Shown in pieces: positions 1 to 6,677 of a stretch of DNA of 27,047 bases (position 1 is the stretch's first letter; every line of letters begins with the position of its first letter). Source of the stretch: a virus. The notes below the pieces were generated by a model, which searched no databases, was not told the origin of the DNA, and worked only from the letters and a program-made list of their open reading frames with translations. The position numbers and the translations under genes are program-made. Where the stretch lies: the IMG/VR virus record IMGVR_UViG_3300032083_001869, positions 1 through 27,047 of that record; one strand, written 5' to 3'.

Positions 1-36
1 GAACGGGTTTAATTATGTAATAGATTAAATAAAGGT

Positions 37-65
37 TTGACATGGAATGAAGTTTAGTGTATAAT
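37..65 (+). promoter_or_regulatory. sigma70 promoter of the early operon
   Basis: A perfect -35 box TTGACA (37-42) and a perfect -10 box TATAAT (60-65) are separated by exactly 17 bases. This is the textbook housekeeping promoter, so host RNA polymerase should read the early operon directly. Transcription would start near 72. A second TTGACA (77-82) and a TTGACT (103-108) follow downstream without a good -10 box. They may be chance or part of a control region. Confidence 0.88.
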
Positions 66-254
66 GTACTTAGTAATTGACAGTTTAATAGTCCTGGATT
101 ATTGACTACTGGCAGCAGCCGATAAAGTAGGGGAGTTGGTAGGTTTTGCTAGGGCTGCCCGTGAACACAGTGTGGGGATGCATAGGGCCGATAGTGCCAA
201 TAACCTTAAGGTGCAAATCCTTATGATCGGGCTTTAATTTTACAAGGGGAATCA
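66..254 (+). promoter_or_regulatory. structured 5' leader of the early operon, class unknown
   Basis: There is no gene between the promoter and the first start codon, yet the roughly 180-nt leader has clear pairing potential. GGCAGC (111-116) can pair with GCTGCC (154-159). CCGATAA (119-125) can pair with TGATCGG (224-230) at 6 of 7 positions. A 5-bp stem TAAGG/CCTTA (207-211/219-223) closes a 7-nt loop TGCAAAT, very like a tRNA T-arm, and AGTTGGTAGG (134-143) resembles a tRNA D-loop. The first two stems compete for adjacent bases, so two folds are possible. It is too long and lacks an anticodon arm for an ordinary tRNA, and I match it to no known riboswitch. It ends in a good ribosome site, AAGGGGA (244-250). 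Confidence 0.5.
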
Positions 255-572
255 ATGTGCAACATATGTGAAGATAATGGATACACGATTGAGTACGAGA
301 GATTCACTGTAATCGAGGGGCACTCACCTCAAAACGATTATGTGTGGCGAAAAAGAAAGTGCTTGTGCGATAGCGGTGATGTGTGGTATAATCACGCATA
401 TCAAGTTGACTGGGCAATGGCTATAAGGTGTAATCGATTTATAGATGAATACCATGGGTCTGTACAGTCAAGGTTTAGTACTAAGCCAGCAAGTATGAGA
501 GAGTTATCAGTAGAGTATATTAGTGAAGGTAGGCGAGAGTATCACTTAGAAGGAGGAGAACAAAATGAGTAA
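255..572 (+). CDS. hypothetical small Cys-containing early protein (105 aa)
   Basis: This is the first gene of the early operon, starting at ATG 255 behind AAGGGGA. The product is not recognised. Its N-terminus has C2-x2-C5 (MCNIC) and a later C-x-C (KCLC, near residues 37-39), which could bind a metal as a small zinc knuckle. The rest is charged and contains no membrane segment. Its stop overlaps the Sak4-like gene by 8 nt (565-572), which indicates translational coupling and expression together with the recombination genes. The function is unknown, but a DNA- or RNA-binding accessory role is conceivable. Confidence 0.72.
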   Translation: MCNICEDNGYTIEYERFTVIEGHSPQNDYVWRKRKCLCDSGDVWYNHAYQVDWAMAIRCNRFIDEYHGSVQSRFSTKPASMRELSVEYISEGRREYHLEGGEQNE

Positions 573-1356
573 AGACCCACCAAAATTCGAGTTAATAACA
601 GGGGTTGAGGACAAACCTAAGAAGATTGTTATCTATGGACCACCAGCTATTGGTAAGTCTGCGTTCGGGGCGCAATTTCCTAAGCCAGTATTTGTTCAAG
701 CTGAGGAAGCTGGGGGGTTAATCACGGTGCCTCGTATGTCACTAAGCAAAACTATGCAGGATGTAATCGAGAAGATTCGATACATTGTGTCTGGGGACGC
801 TGGTGACTTCGAGACATTGGTGATTGACTCACTGAAGTATATCGAGGTGTTAATCTCGAACAGTGTGTGTGAACGGCTAGGTGTTAGCGGGCTCGGTGAT
901 GACGCTGACTATGGCAAGAGCGTATCCTATAGTGAGGCTATGTTACTATGGGGTAAGTTTATTAATGAGCTTGAGAAGGCTCGTGAAGCTGGGTTGAATG
1001 TGGTTTTGCTTGGACATAACGAGGTCAAGAGCGTTAAAGACCCTCGCGTTCCAGAGTATGAAATGACCACACTTGACTTGCGCAAATGGGGGAGTTATAA
1101 TCCTACTGCTCTAATCCGTTCGTGGTCTGACTGTGTGTTTTACTTGGACAACAAGGTTTATACATCATCAGATAAGACGGGGATTGACGCAGTAAGAACA
1201 ACCGCTACAAGCACAGGAGATCGTATAATCTACACAGAAGAACGACCTGCATACCTTGCTAAGAATCGATTTGGTATGCCACCAGAACTACCCTACAAAA
1301 AAGGTAAAGGATATGAAGTGATTGAGAAGTATTTAACAGTAACAGAGGAGAAGTGA
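565..1356 (+). CDS. Sak4-like RecA-fold ATPase (phage recombinase)
   Basis: The 263-aa protein has an N-terminal P-loop GPPAIGKS (residues 25-32) and a hydrophobic Walker B strand ending in LVIDS (residues 85-89). A later strand VVLLGHNE (about 145-152) fits the sensor position of RecA-like folds. This layout is that of the phage AAA_24/Sak4 family, short Rad51/RecA-like ATPases that bind single-stranded DNA and promote annealing together with a phage SSB. The context agrees, because an SSB-like DUF669 gene lies two genes downstream. The start ATG overlaps the stop of the previous gene and sits behind AGGAGGAGAA. The family call is good, but the exact biochemical activity is inferred. Confidence 0.85.
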   Translation: MSKDPPKFELITGVEDKPKKIVIYGPPAIGKSAFGAQFPKPVFVQAEEAGGLITVPRMSLSKTMQDVIEKIRYIVSGDAGDFETLVIDSLKYIEVLISNSVCERLGVSGLGDDADYGKSVSYSEAMLLWGKFINELEKAREAGLNVVLLGHNEVKSVKDPRVPEYEMTTLDLRKWGSYNPTALIRSWSDCVFYLDNKVYTSSDKTGIDAVRTTATSTGDRIIYTEERPAYLAKNRFGMPPELPYKKGKGYEVIEKYLTVTEEK

Positions 1357-1357
1357 T

Positions 1358-1567
1358 ATGGATATGACGGGCAGTGAGATCGAAAGATTACTGGATAATA
1401 TTAATGATATAGCAGTGTCTTTGAGGCACCTATCCAATGCAACGTGGACGGGCGTTAATGGTACCGTGTATCTCAACATTGCAAGTGCAGGGGAAACCCT
1501 TCCTGTAAGGATAGATAAATGTGTACCGATTAAATTTGAAGGAAAACCAACAGAGGAGAATAAGTAA
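1358..1567 (+). CDS. hypothetical protein (69 aa) between recombinase and SSB-like genes
   Basis: The ATG lies one base after the Sak4-like stop, behind GAGGAGAAG, and the gene ends in a TAATG overlap (stop 1565-1567, next start 1567). No family is recognised. The N-terminal half (IERLLDNINDIAVSLRHLSN) looks helical and amphipathic. The second half has beta-strand character, including the stretch GTVYLNIASAGETLPVRID. The tight coupling on both sides suggests a small partner of the recombination pair, but nothing in the sequence proves it. Confidence 0.75.
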   Translation: MDMTGSEIERLLDNINDIAVSLRHLSNATWTGVNGTVYLNIASAGETLPVRIDKCVPIKFEGKPTEENK

Positions 1568-2010
1568 TGCCAGTACCAGGATACGAACCAAGCAAGACTG
1601 AAGACTACTCGGTGGGCTACAAAGAGATGCCAGATGGTAGTCACCCAGTAATGATTACAGGGTATGAGTACAAGAAGACCAAGAACGGCGGGGATATGTT
1701 GACCCTTGAGATTGAATGTATTGATGGACCTAATAAGGGGGTCAAGGTATTCGAGAATCTAAACGTGGTAAATAGTAATGAGGTTGCCCAGAATATCGCG
1801 CACTCAAAGCTGAAAGGGTACTTTGCTGCGGTGGGCTCACCAGAGTCTATTGAGGAAGGGGATTTGATGCGGAAGCCGTTTGGTATTAAGACCAAGACGA
1901 AACAGAATGGGGAGTATCGCAATACGGATATCTATATCCTTGACGATATCCCTTCTGTTGAGCAAGCATCTATCCAAGCAAGTAGTATTGAAGAAGAGAT
2001 TCCATTTTAA
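1567..2010 (+). CDS. DUF669 family, SSB-like protein
   Basis: The 147-aa protein matches the DUF669 type found beside Sak4 and helicase genes in phages. An N-terminal beta-rich part includes the motif TKNGGDMLTLEIECIDGPNKG (about residues 38-58), followed by FGIKTKTKQNGEYRNTDI. The C-terminus is acidic and ends in EEEIPF, the classic SSB tail tip that docks replication and repair partners. It probably coats single-stranded DNA and presents it to the Sak4-like ATPase. The start is fixed by the TAATG overlap with the upstream gene and by the site AGAGGAGAA. Confidence 0.8.
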   Translation: MPVPGYEPSKTEDYSVGYKEMPDGSHPVMITGYEYKKTKNGGDMLTLEIECIDGPNKGVKVFENLNVVNSNEVAQNIAHSKLKGYFAAVGSPESIEEGDLMRKPFGIKTKTKQNGEYRNTDIYILDDIPSVEQASIQASSIEEEIPF

Positions 2011-2061
2011 TTACGTAACGTAAGCAGCCAAGCCTTTGGGGGTGTGTAGCCCCCTTGGGCT
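2011..2061 (+). promoter_or_regulatory. palindrome and intercistronic hairpin
   Basis: Directly after the SSB-like stop lies a perfect inverted repeat TTACGT-A-ACGTAA (2011-2023). Next comes a hairpin: AGCCAAG (2026-2032) pairs with CTTGGGCT (2054-2061, one bulged G), and inside it GGGG (2038-2041) pairs with CCCC (2050-2053). There is no T-run after it, so it is unlikely to stop transcription. It ends just before the AGGAGGA ribosome site and may stabilise or divide the transcript, or modulate translation of the next gene. The 13-bp palindrome could be an operator. Confidence 0.5.
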
Positions 2062-2072
2062 AGGAGGATAGA

Positions 2073-2399
2073 ATGGATATAGATCCAAAAGAATCTAATT
2101 ACTTCTTTCAGAACCATATGAGTAGGTCTATAGATATGGGTCCAGAAGGGTTGGATGATATAGTGATGGAGTGGGCTGAGAATGTTGTCAGTGGTGAATA
2201 CAACATCATGACCCATAAAGACACAAGGAAATATGAGTACCGAGTCAGGGCTGTGAGGGTGCACAAGAATACGAGTGGGAATATATTCAAGACATCACTA
2301 CTCATGGATACGGGTAAGTACCTTCCAGCACACATTGCCGAGAAACATGCACAGAAGTTTATTGAAGCCCAGAAAGTACTAGAAGAATATAGGAGGTAG
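2073..2399 (+). CDS. hypothetical protein (108 aa)
   Basis: ATG 2073 follows AGGAGGA, right after the intercistronic hairpin. The protein is not recognised. It begins acidic and helical, has a central strand-rich stretch (KYEYRVRAVRVHKN) and ends in a basic amphipathic helix (IAEKHAQKFIEAQKVLEEYRR). It contains no membrane span and no cysteines. It sits directly before the replicative ATPase gene, with a 1-nt gap to that gene's GTG start, and could be an accessory or loader for it. That role is guesswork from position only. Confidence 0.72.
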   Translation: MDIDPKESNYFFQNHMSRSIDMGPEGLDDIVMEWAENVVSGEYNIMTHKDTRKYEYRVRAVRVHKNTSGNIFKTSLLMDTGKYLPAHIAEKHAQKFIEAQKVLEEYRR

Positions 2400-2400
2400 T

Positions 2401-4113
2401 GTGACAGATAACCGCCCAAAAAACATTGAAGCTGAACGGAGCGTACTTGGTTCGATCTTCATCGACCCTAAGTGCCTACCTAAATGTCTTGCTATATTGC
2501 CATACCCAGACGCAACATGGTTTTTCGACCAGACACACCAACACATCTGGGAAGCTGTGAACGAGGCATATAACTTAGGTGAACCCATTGATGCCATCAT
2601 AGTTAACTCTAAGTCAGACAACGACTTACTGCCAGCGATTACCAGTATCGTGATGGACACACCATCATCTGGTAATGTTGAGAGCTATGCATCCATTGTT
2701 CATGAGTGCCATGAGAGACGCAGGGTTATAGACGAGGCTAGAGGTTCTATACTTAAAGCCTCTGATATGTCTACAGACCTCTCTGAAGTTCCTAATGCTG
2801 AGATTATCAAGGAACACGAGGAAGGTCTTGGTGAAGACCCAGGAATGATTGACGAGGAGATGCTATACATACCTGGTCTTGTTGATGACATCATGAGATT
2901 CACTCTTCGCCAGACTGTTTATCCTAATAAGTATATGGCTTTCTGTGGGGCGTTGTCTCTGGTGTCTACCTTGATAAGTCGCAAGGTGACAGATATGGAG
3001 GACGTTAACCCGAATCTTTATATCCTTGGATTAGCTGAGTCTGGTTCTGGGAAGGACGGTCCTCGTAAGATTAACCGTAAGATATTGTATCAAGCATCTA
3101 CTGAGTGTCGTAGCGAGGGGCTTGCTCAGATTGCGTTCGATGAATTCGCATCTAAGGAAGCTATCGAGGATGCGCTTAAACAGCACCCAGCTATCCTATG
3201 GCAAAAGGATGAGATGGATGTTATCCTGAAGTCCATGGATGGGTATACCAATGATAATGCTCGTAAGATGATGGAGATTCTGCTTCAATTATTTACCTCC
3301 AGTAATGGTGTATACACCACACGGATTAAAGCAAACTACGAGAACATAGAAACCATTATCAATCCAAGCCTTAACCTGTTTGGTACTTGTATTCCCAGCA
3401 ACTTCTACAACGCTATGAGCGATAAGATGCTTATGAATGGTCTGTTTGGTCGTATGTTGATTGTGGAGGATGATGGGGTTCGTGCACCAAACAGAAACGT
3501 TGAGCGAAACAAGTCCATCCCTAGCTCTATATCACTGGCTGTTCAGGAGTGGTGGTTGCGCGGCAGTGATGGCTACACGGGGAAACAGTTAGAAGCGGGG
3601 AATGGCAACCTTGTAAAGACTGTTCTTGAGTATACGTCTAGCGCCACCGAGCTAATCAGAAGCATCCAAGATGTATACGATAAGGAGTGGAATCGATGTA
3701 CGAAAGAGATGGATTCTGTGGGCTCCAGTGTGTGGGCCAGAGCGTATGAGCTCACACGTAAGCTGGCTATTGTCCACGCCATGTCTCGAAACAGCGAGTC
3801 TAAGGTTGTGGAATGGGAGGATGTCGAGTATGCTTGCACGTTCGTAGACAGACAGTCGCGCAGGATGCTATATAAAGCTAGAGAGAAGTCTTTTGGTACA
3901 GACCATGAGCGTTATAGCAAGAAGATTATTGAGTTGCTGAACAAGTCTCCTAAGAAGACTCTGAAGCGTAGCCAGATATCACGCAATATGCAGGGCTTGA
4001 CGGGGAGAGAGCTTTCTGATATAATAGAGACATTGGAAGAAGGTGGGTTTATTACGGTATGGAAAGCTGGAAACGGTAGAGGTCGCAAGGCTGAAACGAT
4101 TAAACTTAGATAG
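2401..4113 (+). CDS. replicative ATPase/helicase: DnaB N-terminal domain fused to DUF3987-like P-loop domain
   Basis: Residues 7-115 match the DnaB N-terminal helical domain (NIEAERSVLGSIFID at the start), which normally docks primase and organises the helicase ring. The remainder is not a DnaB RecA core but a DUF3987-like ATPase. It has a P-loop ESGSGKD (213-219, with Asp where Ser/Thr is usual) and a Walker B-like WQKDE (267-271). The last 70 residues look like a winged helix (KTLKRSQISRNMQGLTGREL). The start is GTG, because the DnaB motif begins seven codons in; AGGAGG (2391-2396) lies only 4 nt upstream. It is probably the phage's main replication helicase or initiator. The primase, if any, is not in this window. 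Confidence 0.8.
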   Translation: MTDNRPKNIEAERSVLGSIFIDPKCLPKCLAILPYPDATWFFDQTHQHIWEAVNEAYNLGEPIDAIIVNSKSDNDLLPAITSIVMDTPSSGNVESYASIVHECHERRRVIDEARGSILKASDMSTDLSEVPNAEIIKEHEEGLGEDPGMIDEEMLYIPGLVDDIMRFTLRQTVYPNKYMAFCGALSLVSTLISRKVTDMEDVNPNLYILGLAESGSGKDGPRKINRKILYQASTECRSEGLAQIAFDEFASKEAIEDALKQHPAILWQKDEMDVILKSMDGYTNDNARKMMEILLQLFTSSNGVYTTRIKANYENIETIINPSLNLFGTCIPSNFYNAMSDKMLMNGLFGRMLIVEDDGVRAPNRNVERNKSIPSSISLAVQEWWLRGSDGYTGKQLEAGNGNLVKTVLEYTSSATELIRSIQDVYDKEWNRCTKEMDSVGSSVWARAYELTRKLAIVHAMSRNSESKVVEWEDVEYACTFVDRQSRRMLYKAREKSFGTDHERYSKKIIELLNKSPKKTLKRSQISRNMQGLTGRELSDIIETLEEGGFITVWKAGNGRGRKAETIKLR

Positions 4114-4122
4114 GAGGATGGT

Positions 4123-4413
4123 ATGAGTCACGGCATATGTATGAGAAATAACCCAAACTGTGGAGTAGGGGTTAAGGGTTGCTCTAGAGAGTTTGATAAG
4201 ACAGAGGACGAGATAAATGATATTGTTTACGATAGTATATCAGACTATTTTAATGGATACCCAAACGACAGTATGACCTTGATAGATCATGTTGAGGACG
4301 CTATTGATTCATGTATGCATGATATCCGTGGGTACGAATCGTATGCATGTGATAACGAGCTGCTTAGTGCTTTAGTAGCCATCTCTGAGTTTGTTGAGAT
4401 TAAAGGGGGTTAG
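4123..4413 (+). CDS. hypothetical Cys-rich protein (96 aa)
   Basis: The ATG lies 9 nt after the helicase stop behind TAGGAGGATGG. The product is unknown. Cysteines cluster at the N-terminus (residues 6, 13, 20) and two more occur later. The middle is strongly acidic (DKTEDEINDIVYDSISDYF). It may be a small metal-binding or DNA-mimic-like acidic protein, but no family is recognised. Confidence 0.7.
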   Translation: MSHGICMRNNPNCGVGVKGCSREFDKTEDEINDIVYDSISDYFNGYPNDSMTLIDHVEDAIDSCMHDIRGYESYACDNELLSALVAISEFVEIKGG

Positions 4414-4416
4414 AGA

Positions 4417-4593
4417 ATGATCACAGACGACCAAGGCTACGAATGGGCTAAGTCTAAGGGTATCACCACCTTAGAAGAGTATAACAAGCTAGCTTCAGAG
4501 TATAGCTCATTAAAAGAAAGTTATGACCACCTACTTATCGATATTAAATTCAACCATGCTACACTAGGGAGTATAATAGATGACCACAGATAG
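4417..4593 (+). CDS. small hypothetical protein (58 aa)
   Basis: This short open frame runs from ATG 4417 to TAG 4591-4593 and begins MITDDQGYEWAKSKGI. It follows the previous gene by 3 nt, with AAAGGGGG (4403-4409) as ribosome site. The protein is helical and charged (TTLEEYNKLASEYSSLKE) and looks like a short coiled coil. Its end overlaps the next gene's start by 14 nt. Gene packing, ribosome site and codon use agree with its neighbours. The function is unknown. Confidence 0.6.
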   Translation: MITDDQGYEWAKSKGITTLEEYNKLASEYSSLKESYDHLLIDIKFNHATLGSIIDDHR

Positions 4594-4813
4594 TGTTTGT
4601 GAATACTGCAAAGCCAAAGATAAGACAATAGAAGACCTTAAAGAGAGCTTTGTAAAATTTTCTAGTTGTAAGGTTAACCCCCCTACATTTATTAAGTATG
4701 ATAGTGGGGAGGATAGAATAAAGGAACTGAATGACGAGTTAGAGTCCATCAAAAGATTGATTGATAGACCAATTATTAAGATGGCTATGCGTCTATGCGG
4801 TTCTAAGGTATAG
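4580..4813 (+). CDS. hypothetical protein with CxxC and coiled coil (77 aa)
   Basis: ATG 4580 overlaps the 58-aa gene, with AGGGA (4566-4570) about 9 nt upstream. The N-terminus has VCEYCKAKDKTIEDLKE, a CxxC motif followed by a heptad-like helix. A second charged helix (RIKELNDELESIKRLI, about 46-61) follows. A metal-binding head on a coiled coil is a reasonable picture. No family is recognised. Confidence 0.65.
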   Translation: MTTDSVCEYCKAKDKTIEDLKESFVKFSSCKVNPPTFIKYDSGEDRIKELNDELESIKRLIDRPIIKMAMRLCGSKV

Positions 4814-4817
4814 CTTT

Positions 4818-4943
4818 ATGAGTATAGATGAAGATGGGTTCCTTATAAAATGCCTTGAAGTTATAGAAGGTAGTTGTGATGATATCTCTGATATAATTGT
4901 GAGAATAACTTCAAAGAAAGGGGATAAACATTATGGCTTGTAA
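4818..4943 (+). CDS. small hypothetical protein (41 aa)
   Basis: The frame is open from 4761. The better start is ATG 4818, because it lies just after the previous stop, has AAGGT (4805-4809) in place, and skips a hydrophobic stretch that is only the previous gene read in another frame. The product begins MSIDEDGFLIKCLEVIEG and is acidic. The stop TAA (4941-4943) overlaps the RusA gene by 11 nt. It is short, so this is a moderate-confidence gene. Confidence 0.5.
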   Translation: MSIDEDGFLIKCLEVIEGSCDDISDIIVRITSKKGDKHYGL

Positions 4944-5373
4944 GACATTCTCATTTATAATCCCAGCAGAACCACACCCATGCCAACGTGCTGCACCAAT
5001 GTGGAAGCAACGAAGACTCGTTGACACACAAAAGAATCGTAGTGCGAAGAAGTTTATAGCTAAGTGTGTGCACGAAAGGGTTGAGGAGCTTGGTGGATTT
5101 GAGCCCTTTGAAGGCGCGGTCAGGGTTGGGGTTAAGTATATCATGAAGAAGGCAAAGTCTAGTAAGCTAGATATGCCAACCAATAAGAGTGATATAGATA
5201 ACTTTATTAAGACAACGTTAGATGGTATCACCAGAGCCAATGGGCTTGATACAGAGGATAAAGAAACTGTTATATGGGCTGATGATGGATGTGTTGTAGA
5301 GGTTGAGGCTGTGAAGATGTGGGCTAACGAGGGCATTGAACCGCACACTGAGGTGTGGATAGAGGAGGTATGA
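4933..5373 (+). CDS. rusA: RusA-family Holliday junction resolvase
   Basis: The 146-aa protein carries the RusA signature SDIDNFIKTTLDGI (86-99) followed by IWADDGCV (114-121). The acidic residues D87, D89, D97 and D117/D118 supply the metal-binding active-site candidates known from E. coli RusA. The N-terminus FSFIIPAEPHPCQRA fits the family's first strand. The enzyme is a homodimeric nuclease that cuts four-way junctions, here probably clearing branched replication or recombination intermediates before packaging. The start is supported by AAAGGGG about 10 nt upstream. The downstream gene starts 1 nt after its stop. Confidence 0.9.
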   Translation: MACKTFSFIIPAEPHPCQRAAPMWKQRRLVDTQKNRSAKKFIAKCVHERVEELGGFEPFEGAVRVGVKYIMKKAKSSKLDMPTNKSDIDNFIKTTLDGITRANGLDTEDKETVIWADDGCVVEVEAVKMWANEGIEPHTEVWIEEV

Positions 5374-5374
5374 C

Positions 5375-5677
5375 ATGATAATAGTAAACGTTAACGGGGG
5401 GCCTAATCCATTATGTCCTAAATGTGAGGGACATGGAGAGGTTGTCTACGATAATATGCAGAAGACCTACCAAATATTCTGCGGGGTTATGGGCTTTAAG
5501 GATATGGGTTGCCACTTTAAAACACCACCAAGAATAACTGTGTTTGAGTGTGCCCAGGATTGGGTGGACGGTACAGACCTAAATGATGCTATAGCTGATG
5601 GTTTCTACGAATCTGAGTATTTTGATAAAATACTAGATAATTCTGATGGTGGATATAACAAACTGTTTTCAGATTAA
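5375..5677 (+). CDS. small zinc-ribbon-like protein (100 aa)
   Basis: ATG 5375 follows the RusA stop by one base behind AGAGGAGG. The N-terminal half has CPKCEGHGEVVYDN, then a Cys at about 36 and another at about 46 (GCHF). This is a plausible four-cysteine zinc ribbon similar in outline to the Lar/restriction-alleviation type, but the resemblance is weak. The C-terminal half is acidic (DGTDLNDAIADGFYESEYFDK). Binding to nucleic acid is possible; the function is unknown. Confidence 0.68.
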   Translation: MIIVNVNGGPNPLCPKCEGHGEVVYDNMQKTYQIFCGVMGFKDMGCHFKTPPRITVFECAQDWVDGTDLNDAIADGFYESEYFDKILDNSDGGYNKLFSD

Positions 5678-5686
5678 AGCATTAAC

Positions 5687-5692
5687 AAAGGA
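5687..5692 (+). promoter_or_regulatory. ribosome binding site deciding the hydrolase start
   Basis: AAAGGA here abuts a first ATG at 5692 with no spacing, which a ribosome could hardly use. It lies 8 nt before the in-frame ATG at 5701, the normal distance. The start at 5701 is therefore preferred. Confidence 0.6.
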
Positions 5693-5700
5693 TGGATATT

Positions 5701-6267
5701 ATGATTAGTAAAAAATACAGCGAAGTTAGAGACAAGGTGCAGCCAGGAGATTTGATAGCCTTCGGAGGCATGGGCTGGGTCAGCAGGCTTATCAAATGGC
5801 GCACCAATTCCAAGGTGTCTCATGTGGGTGTGGTGTCGAGAATCGACGCACACGGACGTGTCATGGTGATGGAGTCCACATCACTAGACGGTAAAAAGGG
5901 TGTGCAACTAAACAGACTCTCATCGAGGGTTGATCAATATAAGGGGCATATGTGGTGGTTCCCTTTGAACGATGAAGCCAGAGAGAAGCTGGACCTTATG
6001 CAGTTCTGGAAGTTTTTGTGGGCGCAAGACGGTAAGAAATACGACTACCTCCAAGCCCCCATGTCTGCCACACTGTTCTGGGCAAGAGAAGATTTTGGGA
6101 GACTCTTTTGCTCAGAACTTGTGGCGGGGGCTTATGAAGCTGGGGGGATACTCCCGAATATTAATGCATCAGAAGTAACCCCCGAAGACTTATGTCGTAT
6201 GCGGATGTACCAGAAACGACATTATCATATTAAAGCCTATGATGGTGAATATGAAAGGGCTATCTAA
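5701..6267 (+). CDS. permuted NlpC/P60-like (YiiX/YebB-type) hydrolase
   Basis: The 188-aa protein has the motif order of the permuted papain-fold family. PGDLIAFGG (15-23) is followed by SHVGVV with His41, then a polar Glu58 (VMEST), and the nucleophile Cys137 comes last in LFCSELVAGAYEAGG (135-149). These enzymes act on peptidoglycan peptides, lipids or amide bonds; the substrate here is unknown. There is no signal peptide or membrane segment, so it would act in the cytoplasm unless a holin lets it out. It is the last gene of the plus-strand operon, meeting the late operon stop to stop. It could be a lysis enzyme or a host-modifying early enzyme. Confidence 0.78.
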   Translation: MISKKYSEVRDKVQPGDLIAFGGMGWVSRLIKWRTNSKVSHVGVVSRIDAHGRVMVMESTSLDGKKGVQLNRLSSRVDQYKGHMWWFPLNDEAREKLDLMQFWKFLWAQDGKKYDYLQAPMSATLFWAREDFGRLFCSELVAGAYEAGGILPNINASEVTPEDLCRMRMYQKRHYHIKAYDGEYERAI

Positions 6268-6677
6268 ATATAGTAGTAGTAGATAGAAACCTTAACATCA
6301 TCATCACTAGTCTTCCCCATAACCCATAACCCCTCAGAGACTATAGAGTTCATAGGGAGTATCAAGGTGCTCTGCTTAGGAATTCCAGCTTGGAGTATAC
6401 TGGTGTTTACTGTTGTCCCGCTACCAGTTGTTGATGTGTATATCTCAACATCAGCCTCTATTGTTGCACTTACGTTCCTGTTGGCAAAAGCATATATGGA
6501 TGTTATAACTATATTCTTACCTTGACTTGGAGGAATAAACACATAGCCAGTGCTAGCAACCCCCATTTCTTGTACAGATGGTGTGCTAAAGCTAACATTA
6601 CCTGTCACAAGTTCTCCGAACTCACTTATTATTGGAGATCGCCCATCACTACCAACTATTTTGGCATCAATACCCAT
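6264..6677 (-). CDS. putative virion protein, beta-rich (137 aa)
   Basis: This is the last gene of the late operon. It starts in a TAATG overlap with the gene before it and its stop overlaps the convergent hydrolase gene by 4 nt. It is rich in Thr, Ser, Ile and Val with alternating beta patterns (VFIPPSQGKNIVITSIYAFA, SATIEADVEIYTSTTGSGTT) and ends in SIYYYYI. No cysteines or charged helices are seen. A small beta-sandwich virion or fibre-accessory protein is likely, similar in style to the 197-aa neighbour, but no family is recognised. Confidence 0.7.
   Translation of the reverse strand: MGIDAKIVGSDGRSPIISEFGELVTGNVSFSTPSVQEMGVASTGYVFIPPSQGKNIVITSIYAFANRNVSATIEADVEIYTSTTGSGTTVNTSILQAGIPKQSTLILPMNSIVSEGLWVMGKTSDDDVKVSIYYYYI

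Noticed and set aside
119-230. A true tRNA gene in the leader
   Set aside because: T-arm-like and acceptor-like stems are present, but the span is about 112 nt, no anticodon arm forms, and the T-loop has TGC instead of TTC.
1333-1644. Minus-strand frames within the early operon (also 1641-1922, 2108-2419, 4911-5348)
   Set aside because: Each is antisense to a well-supported plus-strand gene, with no ribosome site or recognisable product.
4761-4817. Hydrophobic N-terminal extension of the 41-aa protein
   Set aside because: The stretch is only the preceding gene in another frame; ATG 4818 has the better ribosome site and position.
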